From JASFEQ01 sp050122535 (GTDB lineage Bacteria > Desulfobacterota > DSM-4660 > Desulfatiglandales > HGW-15): 19,310 bases of DNA. How positions within the stretch are numbered: position 1 is the first letter of the stretch; each line of letters opens with the position of its first letter. Below, one piece after another: positions 1 to 6,838 of this stretch. The DNA is taken from positions 1-19,310 of the forward strand of contig JASFIT010000034.1 in the NCBI GenBank assembly GCA_050122535.1, read 5' to 3'. Made by a program: the position numbers and the translations under genes. The notes beneath the pieces were generated by a model, which saw nothing but the letters and a program-made list of their open reading frames with translations, was not told where the DNA came from and ran no database searches.

Positions 1-455
1 GATATATCACATGCTGCATATCATCGCTGGTTTGAGAAATCAACCTCAAATTCACTAGACATTTCAGATTCTCTCTCTGGGGCCGCCGCGCTTCGGACCG
101 CTGTTTGTTCTGCTAATGTGGCCGGGAACAGAGACGATGGAAGGCAGCAGAAGATCCCTTAGAAAGACTTGACAACCCCCAGAAGAAAAGATAAAGACGG
201 ATACCCAGTATTCAATATATCAATACTCCACCTCACTTTTAGCGGAAGGGCATGATGGAACCCACCTTCTTACCGCTCACCGCTCACCATTCAAGAAATT
301 TTTTCTTCCTTCATACAAAAGCATCTTTTCCCTTTTTTATTACATACCAGAGAAGTAGGAATCTTAAAACGGCTTTCAGTTTTGATGACAATTTGTTTTA
401 CTAACCTCCAGATCCAAGGAGATGGCAAGTGAAAGAGCAAAGAGAGGAGTAGATT
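1..455. other. Gene-free upstream region
   Basis: No convincing coding frame on either strand; the only sizeable frame here is antisense to the next gene. The stretch is mostly AT-rich, with a short GC-rich patch near 80-110, a tandem CCGCTCA repeat near 275-290, and T-rich runs near 300-340. It probably carries the control region for the plus-strand operon that starts at 456. A candidate promoter and palindrome inside it are listed separately. Confidence 0.6.
169..227 (+). promoter_or_regulatory. Candidate promoter with downstream palindrome
   Basis: A perfect TTGACA (169-174) is followed, after 17 bases, by TAAAGA (192-197), a weak match to a sigma-70 -10 box. Just downstream lies an inverted repeat with 6-base arms, AGTATT (207-212) and AATACT (222-227), placed where a repressor could sit near the transcription start. 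The nearest gene start is about 230 bases further on, so the leader would be long. The calls rest on short motifs only. Confidence 0.22.
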
Positions 456-914
456 ATGAAAGAAGCGCTTACAGAGAGAGAAGAGAGAATGGCTGAACTC
501 TTAAGGGAGACAACGGTTGCTCTTGGATGTGCCCTCATTGACAAGGTGGGCGAGGAGGAAGCCGCCAAGGTCTTTTCACAACTCATGGAGCAAAGGGTAG
601 AGAAGATGAAGAGCAAGGGATTGCTCGGCAAAGGGTTCAAGGCTTTGGCTGATATGGTTCTCACAACAGCACCCATTTTCAAACAGGAGCTCACGTTTGA
701 CGTTGAGAATATGATCGCCAGGACGAAAGGGTGTGGTTTTTTGGAAGCTGGGAAGAAAATGGGTTATGAGAAGACACCTCTGTGTATTCGATGCAAGGCA
801 AACTCGGATACGGTGCTTAATTATGTACTCCCGGGATACAAAAAGAAGATTGAAAAATCCCTTTGGTGGGGTGACGATGAGTGTTATATGACGTATCACA
901 AAGAGGAAGACTAA
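456..914 (+). CDS. ATC-hydrolase-like small cysteine-containing protein
   Basis: A 152-residue soluble protein with no signal peptide or membrane segment. The C-terminal half resembles the L-2-amino-thiazoline-4-carboxylic acid hydrolase family (PF14196 type): Cys93, then a Leu-Cys110-x2-Cys113 segment, a short helix, and a terminal Gly-Asp-Asp-x-Cys143 followed by aromatic/His residues, all matching the family pattern I remember. The N-terminal 60 residues are charged and helical. Family members include the ATC hydrolase of D,L-2-aminothiazoline-4-carboxylate conversion, but most are uncharacterised, so the reaction here is unknown. The ATG has a good GAGAGGAG ribosome site. It is the first gene of the plus-strand operon, about 50 bases before the acyl-CoA dehydrogenase, which hints at a role with CoA esters or with the imported substrate. 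A redox-sensing or small-molecule-binding role is also possible. Confidence 0.5.
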   Translation: MKEALTEREERMAELLRETTVALGCALIDKVGEEEAAKVFSQLMEQRVEKMKSKGLLGKGFKALADMVLTTAPIFKQELTFDVENMIARTKGCGFLEAGKKMGYEKTPLCIRCKANSDTVLNYVLPGYKKKIEKSLWWGDDECYMTYHKEED

Positions 915-966
915 AGACCCTTATTGAAGCACTGTCTTGAATCTTAAGAATATCATAGGTCCTATC

Positions 967-2178
967 ATGTATCTGAAAGATTTGCTAAGTGAAGAAGAAC
1001 TAGAGATAAAGCGTCTATTCAGGAAATTTGCTGATAGGGAGATCATGCCCAAAAGGCTGGAACTGGAAGAAGACGGAAACCTTGTCGCAAAGATCCTGCA
1101 GGATATAACCCATATGGGCGTCCTAAGAATGGGATACCCGAAAGAATTGGGCGGGGAGAAAAGTGAGACGGCCCCCTTTTACTTGACCATAGTGGCTGAG
1201 GAATTTTCCCGTGCTGATGCGGGCCTAGCAATGGCCATAGGCCAAGCATCAGGCAGACATCTGGGTCCGGCTATTGCCGTAAAGAACAAGGCTGTCGTTG
1301 ATCGTTTCGTCCCCATTTATACGGGTGATAGGTTTGCCTATAGCTGTCTGGCCATGACAGAGCCTGATGGCGGTTGCGATGTGGAGAACTTCGATATGCA
1401 GTTCAGGACAATTCGCACCATCGCGAGGTTGGATGGAGATGAGTGGGTCATAAACGGGAGCAAATGTTGGCCAGCCAGCGCCGGGGTCGCGGCCATGTAT
1501 CTGACGATCTGCACCACTGATCCTAACTTGGGAGAGGAGGGTATTGCGATTATCTACGTCCCGGCTGAGACACCGGGATTATCCTTTGGCAAGCCTGAGG
1601 CGAAGATGGGATTCAGAAGTGTCCAAAACGCTTCCGTCTATTATGATGATGTGCGGGTCCCTAAAGCGTATAGGCTGTCCGGTCCTGTCGATGACGCAAA
1701 ATGGTTTAAGGCTGCCTGTTCCCACACGAAAACACATTCCAGTGCCATGGGCCTTGGGATCATGAAAGGGGCCTTTGATACGGCGCTTGAATACACTGGG
1801 GAGCGGATTGGTGGTGGTAAACCGGTGAGGCAGCATACCATTGTGGCGGGGATATTAGCGGATTTGGCCATTCAACTTGAAGCCTCCAGGGCCCTTGTCT
1901 ACAACACAACCAGGATGCTTAATCGTCCGGAAATCTATGGTCCTGCATACTCTCTGGAAATGACGTCGAAATGCAACATTGCGAAGATATACACTGCCGA
2001 TGCAGCCGTCTTCATCACCAACAAAGGTATGGAGTTAATGGGGTCCAATGGATATGCGCCTGAATACCACATGGAAAAGTACCTGCGCGATGCTAAGGCT
2101 TTGCAGTTATGGCTTGCGGGACAGCAAGTATCCAGATACGACATTGCCAGAGGGTATTATGATCTGAACACCGTTTAG
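967..2178 (+). CDS. Acyl-CoA dehydrogenase family protein
   Basis: A 403-residue acyl-CoA dehydrogenase fold protein, a usual length for the family. It has the N-terminal helical domain (about 1-125), a middle flavin domain with the AMTEPDGGCD signature (129-138) and a NGSKCW segment (163-168), and a C-terminal helical domain with GSNGY (359-363) and YLRDAK (372-377). Such enzymes are FAD flavoproteins that oxidise acyl-CoA to enoyl-CoA and pass electrons to ETF. The glutamate expected in the C-terminal YEGT-type motif is Ala384 (LWLAGQQ), and the alternative base position on the helix before LGIM reads Thr254, so normal alpha-proton abstraction is doubtful. I chose ATG at 967, which has a weak AGGT before it; an in-frame TTG at 937 would add 10 residues. 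It lies in the same operon as the downstream importer, suggesting it acts on the CoA ester of the imported compound. Confidence 0.85.
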   Translation: MYLKDLLSEEELEIKRLFRKFADREIMPKRLELEEDGNLVAKILQDITHMGVLRMGYPKELGGEKSETAPFYLTIVAEEFSRADAGLAMAIGQASGRHLGPAIAVKNKAVVDRFVPIYTGDRFAYSCLAMTEPDGGCDVENFDMQFRTIRTIARLDGDEWVINGSKCWPASAGVAAMYLTICTTDPNLGEEGIAIIYVPAETPGLSFGKPEAKMGFRSVQNASVYYDDVRVPKAYRLSGPVDDAKWFKAACSHTKTHSSAMGLGIMKGAFDTALEYTGERIGGGKPVRQHTIVAGILADLAIQLEASRALVYNTTRMLNRPEIYGPAYSLEMTSKCNIAKIYTADAAVFITNKGMELMGSNGYAPEYHMEKYLRDAKALQLWLAGQQVSRYDIARGYYDLNTV

Positions 2179-2219
2179 TTCTCTCCCATGAACGCAAAAA
2201 ATGAAAGAGGCCTGCAGAT

Positions 2220-3095
2220 ATGATTATTGAACAGCTTGTTAACGCTATCCAGATCGGAAGCACTTACGCTGTTATTGCTATTGCATTTACCCTGCTTATT
2301 GGCGTCCTCAACTTACTCAACTTTGCTGTGGGCGAAGTATTCATGCTCGGTTCCTTTATCGGGCTTACCCTCTTAACCCTGGGGCTTCCTATCTGGTTGA
2401 CTTTACTGCTTTCCATGTTCTTGAGTGGGCTCATCTGTCTCGTTATTTATTATTTTTCCTTCGATCTCCTAAAAGGCTCGCCGGAACTTATCCCTCTTGT
2501 AAGTACTTTGGGTTTCAGCATATTGCTCCAAAATGCGGCAGGACTTATTTGGGGTACGGAGCGGCAGCCCTTTCCGGAATCTGTATCTTCTCAGATTATC
2601 AACTTTGGTCCAATCGCGGTCTCACCGGCTCAGATCGTCATCTTTGCTGTGGCCATCGTGTTAATGATCTCCCTTGATCAGTTTATTCAAAAAACGAGAA
2701 CAGGTCGAGGTATGCGGGCCGTTGCAGAGAATCCTAATACAGCGAATATCTTGGGGATCAATTCGAGATGGGTTATCATTGTGACTTTCTTTGCCTCTGG
2801 CATGCTGGCCGGAGCAAGTGGCATTCTCTTCTCAATCAGTTACATTATCGTTGAGCCACTCATCGGCTTTCATGTGGGCATCAAGGCAATAGCCGCTATG
2901 ATCGTCGGAGGATTAGGGAATATCCGTGGGGCTATCGCAGGGGGGTTTTTTATCGGTTTCATTGAAATCATGAGCATGCATTTTCTCGGTTCACAATTCA
3001 GAGACATTATAGTTTATGCATTGATTTTTGCCACGCTCGTAGCAATGCCTCAAGGACTTATGGGCGTGGTGCAACAGGAAAAGGGAAGAATTTAG
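2220..3095 (+). CDS. livH: Branched-chain amino acid-type ABC transporter permease LivH (importer 1)
   Basis: A 291-residue inner-membrane permease with about eight hydrophobic segments. The N-terminus has the LivH-type GSTYAVIAIAFTL segment and an LNFAVGEVFMLG loop. Near residues 235-250 is the GGLGNIRGAIAGG loop that contacts the ATPases in this family. It pairs with the LivM homologue whose gene overlaps its last base. The HAAT family imports hydrophobic amino acids but also amides, urea, dicarboxylates and aromatic acids, so the name gives fold, not substrate. ATG start with an AGAGG site about ten bases upstream. Its neighbours, an acyl-CoA dehydrogenase upstream and an alcohol dehydrogenase downstream, suggest a catabolic substrate. 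Confidence 0.92.
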   Translation: MIIEQLVNAIQIGSTYAVIAIAFTLLIGVLNLLNFAVGEVFMLGSFIGLTLLTLGLPIWLTLLLSMFLSGLICLVIYYFSFDLLKGSPELIPLVSTLGFSILLQNAAGLIWGTERQPFPESVSSQIINFGPIAVSPAQIVIFAVAIVLMISLDQFIQKTRTGRGMRAVAENPNTANILGINSRWVIIVTFFASGMLAGASGILFSISYIIVEPLIGFHVGIKAIAAMIVGGLGNIRGAIAGGFFIGFIEIMSMHFLGSQFRDIIVYALIFATLVAMPQGLMGVVQQEKGRI

Positions 3096-3952
3096 TGCTA
3101 AGTAGCTACCAGGAAGGCATCCTTATACTCCTTGGCATCAACATCCTGCTCGGCTGGAGTGTGTACTTACCCCTCTCAACCGCCCAAGCCTCTATCGGAA
3201 ATGCAGGCTTCATGGCTATTGGCGCTTACGTCTCCTCTTATCTGACCCTGAATTTTGGCTGCCCCCTCTTCCTTGCCATAATCATCGGGGGCCTTACTGC
3301 GAGCATTGTCGGATTGCTCCTAGGCCTTCCAGCTTTGAGGCTCAGGGGCATATACCTTGTCATGGGAACCCTAGCCTTTGGCGAAATGGTACGAAATATC
3401 TTCCTGAACTGGGAGTTTTTTGGCGGGGCATACGGCATGAGGGGGATGAAAGGGACCTCCCTGCTGTTGGTCTATTTTTGGGTGTTTTTCGCTCTGTTTT
3501 GCTTCTATCTCCTCTCGCGCTCTCGCCTAAGACTCACCCTAGACTCTATTTTTGACGATGAACTAGTCAGCCAACTCACCGGTACCAATATTGTGAAAGT
3601 AAAGGTGGGTGCCTTTGGATCTGGTGCATTGCTGGCAGGCATCGCAGGGGGACTCTACGCCCATTATATGCGCTTTGTAGAACCAGGGAATTTTAGTGTT
3701 CTTCTTTCCGTCTATATGCTTCTCTTCGTCATATTCGGGGGAATGAGAACTTACTGGGGAGCCGTGCTAGGAGCAGCTGTCTTTACTCTAGTCCCTGAGA
3801 TCTCCCGAGGATTGAAGGACTACAGGGGCGTTTTCTTTGGAGGGTTGATTATAACCTTCATGATCTTACGGCCAAAGGGGCTCATCACGCGAGACCTATT
3901 GAAAATGATTTTCTATTTTCCTAGAAAGAAAGACCCATTGGAGACAAACTAG
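3095..3952 (+). CDS. livM: Branched-chain amino acid-type ABC transporter permease LivM (importer 1)
   Basis: A 285-residue membrane permease of the LivM type with about eight hydrophobic stretches. The family-typical GNAGFMAIGAYVSSYL segment is near residues 35-50, LVMGTLAFGEMVRN near 87-100, and FGGMRTYWGAVLGA near 210-225. The start is a GTG whose G is the last base of the livH TAG stop, so translation is probably coupled; AAGGGAAG lies just upstream. The cytoplasmic loop that usually reads like ALRDDxxAAxxxG is degenerate here (DSIFDDELVSQLTG), whereas the second importer keeps the more usual LDALRDDHEVARTIG. It forms the transmembrane heterodimer with LivH; the livG ATG follows its stop codon directly. 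Confidence 0.92.
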   Translation: MLSSYQEGILILLGINILLGWSVYLPLSTAQASIGNAGFMAIGAYVSSYLTLNFGCPLFLAIIIGGLTASIVGLLLGLPALRLRGIYLVMGTLAFGEMVRNIFLNWEFFGGAYGMRGMKGTSLLLVYFWVFFALFCFYLLSRSRLRLTLDSIFDDELVSQLTGTNIVKVKVGAFGSGALLAGIAGGLYAHYMRFVEPGNFSVLLSVYMLLFVIFGGMRTYWGAVLGAAVFTLVPEISRGLKDYRGVFFGGLIITFMILRPKGLITRDLLKMIFYFPRKKDPLETN

Positions 3953-4711
3953 ATGCCTTCCACAGAAACGCCCATATTGGAACTTCATGATGTGTCGAAA
4001 AATTTTGGAGGCGTTAGGGCAGTCCATGACCTTACAATAGAGATGAAAGGCTTCGATATTCTGGGACTAATAGGACCCAATGGGGCGGGGAAAACAACCG
4101 TCTTCAATCTCATGACGGGCGTATACCCGTTGAGCTCTGGTTCCATTGTCTTTGACACTAAAGACATAAGCAATCTGCCCGCCCACCGCATCGTAGAATC
4201 TGGGATTGCCCGGACCTATCAAAACATCCGACTCTTCGAGAGCATGACGGTCTATGAGCACATAAAGTTCGGACAAAACTGCCGGGTTCGTCTAAGTTCT
4301 CATGGCTCCCGAAGAAGAGATTTGGAGAAGTCCTTGAAGGAAGAGGCAGAAGATATTTTGGATTTCTTGGGGATCAGGGATCTTGGAAACATGCCTGCCC
4401 ACTCCTTGCCCTACGGACAGCAAAGACGGGTAGAAATGGCCAGGGCCCTCGCCAGTCAACCCCGACTGCTCTTATTAGATGAACCTACGGCTGGCATGAA
4501 TGTCTCGGAAAAAAAAGAAGTGTTAGAAATTATGAGAAAGCTTCACGAAAAGGGCATCGCCATTCTCGTGATTGAGCATGACATGAGGGTGGTCAGACAT
4601 ACCTGTAACACGATTGTCATGCTAAATTTTGGGGAAAAGATTGCAGAGGGTTCTCCTGCGGAAATTTATAAGGATATAAAGGCGAGAGAAGTCTATTTGG
4701 GAAAGGTGTAG
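3953..4711 (+). CDS. livG: Branched-chain amino acid-type ABC transporter ATPase LivG (importer 1)
   Basis: A 252-residue ATPase with the complete ABC motif set: Walker A GPNGAGKT (41-48), signature LPYGQQ (152-157, the LivG variant of LSGGQ), Walker B LLLLDE (172-177), and the H-loop histidine in IEHDM (about 209). The long insertion between the Q-loop region and the signature, and the AGMN sequence after Walker B, are LivG hallmarks. It sits on the cytoplasmic face and powers import with LivF. The ATG directly abuts the livM stop codon, with GGAG a few bases upstream inside livM. Confidence 0.94.
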   Translation: MPSTETPILELHDVSKNFGGVRAVHDLTIEMKGFDILGLIGPNGAGKTTVFNLMTGVYPLSSGSIVFDTKDISNLPAHRIVESGIARTYQNIRLFESMTVYEHIKFGQNCRVRLSSHGSRRRDLEKSLKEEAEDILDFLGIRDLGNMPAHSLPYGQQRRVEMARALASQPRLLLLDEPTAGMNVSEKKEVLEIMRKLHEKGIAILVIEHDMRVVRHTCNTIVMLNFGEKIAEGSPAEIYKDIKAREVYLGKV

Positions 4712-4713
4712 CT

Positions 4714-5442
4714 TTGTTAAAAGTAACCGCTATCACAGCCAGCTACGGCAATATCAAAGTCTTGAAAGGCATTAATATCGACGTGAAGGAAGGGGAACTT
4801 GTAACCATTGTCGGCGCGAATGGCGCAGGCAAGAGCACTCTTTTGAATAGTATTATCGGTGCCATAGGAATCGACGAGGGAATGATTCAGTTTCTCAATG
4901 GAAATATAGAGAAAGAGCCTTCATACCTACGTGTTCGAAAAGGGCTAGTCCTTGTTCCTGAAGGCAGGGCCATCTTGATTCAGATGAGCGTTTTTGAAAA
5001 CCTCCTTATTGGTGGCTATGCAAGGAAGAATCAGGCAACTCTGAAAGCAGATGCAGAATCCATGTTTGACCGTTTCCCTCTCCTTAGAGAGAGAAAAGAT
5101 AGCCTTGCCAGCGTATTGAGCGGAGGGGAACAGCAAATGTTGACCATTGCCCGGGCTCTGATGGCCAGGCCAAAACTGCTGATGATAGATGAGCCTTCCC
5201 TGGGTCTAGCGCCTCTCATGATACAGGAGGTCTTTCAAGTCATTTCCGACCTCAGAAACCAGGGGCTTACCATTCTCCTGGTGGAGCAGAACGCCGTACA
5301 AGCTCTCAAACTGGCAGACAGGGGTTATGTGATTGAGCAGGGAAACATGGTGGCACAGGATTCCGCAGATCAGTTGCTCACGAATTTGGAGGAACTGGAA
5401 AAGGCCTACTTTGGTGTGGAAGAGGCAGAAGACTTAGCCTAA
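4714..5442 (+). CDS. livF: Branched-chain amino acid-type ABC transporter ATPase LivF (importer 1)
   Basis: A 242-residue ATPase with Walker A GANGAGKS (34-41), LSGGEQ signature (135-140), Walker B LLMIDE (155-160) and the LVEQNA segment typical of LivF near 189-194. The VPEGR segment near residues 81-85 is also a LivF marker. The start appears to be TTG two bases after the livG stop, with AAAGGTG as ribosome site; no nearer ATG preserves the conserved N-terminus. It is the second ATPase of importer 1. After it comes a 101-base gap before the binding-protein gene, the largest gap inside this importer cluster. Confidence 0.93.
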   Translation: MLKVTAITASYGNIKVLKGINIDVKEGELVTIVGANGAGKSTLLNSIIGAIGIDEGMIQFLNGNIEKEPSYLRVRKGLVLVPEGRAILIQMSVFENLLIGGYARKNQATLKADAESMFDRFPLLRERKDSLASVLSGGEQQMLTIARALMARPKLLMIDEPSLGLAPLMIQEVFQVISDLRNQGLTILLVEQNAVQALKLADRGYVIEQGNMVAQDSADQLLTNLEELEKAYFGVEEAEDLA

Positions 5443-5491
5443 GAAAGGGGGGGATAGAAGATCGGGATAAGGGAACAACAAGCGGTTAGAG

Positions 5492-5525
5492 GCGAAAAAC
5501 AGAAACTTATTAATCAGGTTTTCGC
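5492..5525 (+). promoter_or_regulatory. Inverted repeat in the leader of the binding-protein gene
   Basis: GCGAAAA (5492-5498) and TTTTCGC (5519-5525) are perfect 7-base complements separated by 20 bases. The hairpin would end just before the AAGGAGG ribosome site of the binding-protein gene. It has no T-run after it, so it is not a simple terminator. It could mark an mRNA processing or stabilising element that allows higher expression of the binding protein than of the membrane parts, or be chance. Confidence 0.25.
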
Positions 5526-5543
5526 TGAAAGGAGGAGAATGAG

Positions 5544-6734
5544 ATGCAGACGTCGACTATAAAACAGAGTATTCTCTTTGTCTTGCTTGTGTCATGTTTT
5601 GTCTTCACACAAATTGCAAACCCAAAGCCCGCTTTGAGTAAGCCAGCAGGCCCAGAGATCAAGATCGGTTTTGCATGCGGTATGACCGGTTCTTGTCGAG
5701 ACTGGTGTAAAAACAATCTCGTCGCCGTTCAAATGGCTATTGAAGAAATTAACAGCACGGGGGGAATAGATGGAGTTCCTATAAAAATTGTCGTCCATGA
5801 CACGGCCAGTAATCCCGCTGAGGCCGCCAATGTGGTGCGGAAGCTTGCCACAGATGACAAGGTTCTGGCTATTCAGGGGCCATTTTACAGTAGCGAATGC
5901 GAAGTGGCCTTTCCGGTTGCAAATGAGCTAAAGATCGCCGCCATTTCACAGGCCTCCAGCAAACCGGGCGTTGGGGCTGCAAACCGACCATACGGATTCC
6001 GCAACTGCCCTGATGAGGCCACTGCCGCCAAGCCAGCCGCAAGAAAATTCATCCAGAAGTACAACGTACAATCGGTGGTCATGGTCCATGATGTGAAGGA
6101 TGCTGTTTCAAGGGCTCTGGGTACAAAGGTATTCCCCCCTCTTTACAAAAAGCTCGGCATCAATATTGTTAACGAAGGGAAATATATCACCTATCAACAT
6201 GGTGATTTTGACATGAGGGCCCAAGTGACCAAATTGAAGGGCTACAAGTTCGACGGTATTGTGTTCGGTGGTCTTTATATGGACTGCGCCACTTTTCTCA
6301 AGGAGGCTCGCAGGCAAGGGGTGAATCAACCCCTCATGAGCGGTGCCACCATTGTAAATGAGTATCTGATTAAGCAAGCTGGAAACGCCGCCGAAGGTGT
6401 TATAGCCCCTACCACATTCTGGCCCGAAATGCCTGGTGTGGCTCAGAGGTTCGTCCGAGAGTTCTATAAGAGGGCCGGCAATGTCTATCCGACAATTCAA
6501 GATGCGCACTGTTATGACAACATCTATCTCCTGGCGGAAATCATCAAGAACATGGGGGTGACTAACCGGCCGGAGGACCTGGCCCAGGATCGAGAAAAGA
6601 TCATGAAAGGATTGACCGCTACCAAGGCATGGCCAGGGATCGAAGGCACAGTCGGCTTTGATGAAAATGGCGACGGCGTCGTTCAGGTTTATGTCATTGA
6701 ACCCAGGGATGGCAGGTGGGTGGAGGCTAAGTAA
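5544..6734 (+). CDS. Periplasmic substrate-binding protein of HAAT-type ABC importer 1
   Basis: A 396-residue type I periplasmic binding protein of the LivJ/LivK family. A signal peptide covers about residues 1-32, with likely cleavage near ALS-KPAG. The mature part starts with GPEIKIG, then INSTGGIDGVPIKI (about 70-82), DTASNP (86-91), GPFYSSE (112-118) and QASSKPG (136-142), all typical of the family and shared with the second importer's binding protein. It would capture the substrate outside the inner membrane and deliver it to LivHM. Substrate is not readable from sequence. It is unusually rich in cysteine (45, 51, 55, 119, 155, 248, 323 in the mature part), with three clustered near the expected ligand loop. 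ATG with a strong AAGGAGG site. It follows livF in the same direction, so this importer has its binding protein last. Confidence 0.92.
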   Translation: MQTSTIKQSILFVLLVSCFVFTQIANPKPALSKPAGPEIKIGFACGMTGSCRDWCKNNLVAVQMAIEEINSTGGIDGVPIKIVVHDTASNPAEAANVVRKLATDDKVLAIQGPFYSSECEVAFPVANELKIAAISQASSKPGVGAANRPYGFRNCPDEATAAKPAARKFIQKYNVQSVVMVHDVKDAVSRALGTKVFPPLYKKLGINIVNEGKYITYQHGDFDMRAQVTKLKGYKFDGIVFGGLYMDCATFLKEARRQGVNQPLMSGATIVNEYLIKQAGNAAEGVIAPTTFWPEMPGVAQRFVREFYKRAGNVYPTIQDAHCYDNIYLLAEIIKNMGVTNRPEDLAQDREKIMKGLTATKAWPGIEGTVGFDENGDGVVQVYVIEPRDGRWVEAK

Positions 6735-6838
6735 TCCTGTCATGTGGGTCCACTGTATATACGCTGAAGGCGCCACCTGAAAAAGAGATAATGTTTTGGC
6801 ACCCTGGGGGGATCAAGACGGCTTAGAACACCGAACGC

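Noticed and set aside
5589..5600. Lipoprotein box (LVSC) in binding protein 1
   Set aside because: It fits the lipobox pattern, but the hydrophobic stretch continues past the Cys and a normal signal peptidase I site follows near residue 32; left as uncertain rather than called.
6108..6776. A 222-codon open frame on the minus strand
   Set aside because: Antisense to the first binding-protein gene, with no domain and no ribosome site.
6797..6812. Sigma-54 promoter before the alcohol dehydrogenase (TGGCAC)
   Set aside because: The -24 half TGGCAC is perfect, but the -12 position reads GGGG instead of a TTGC-like sequence.
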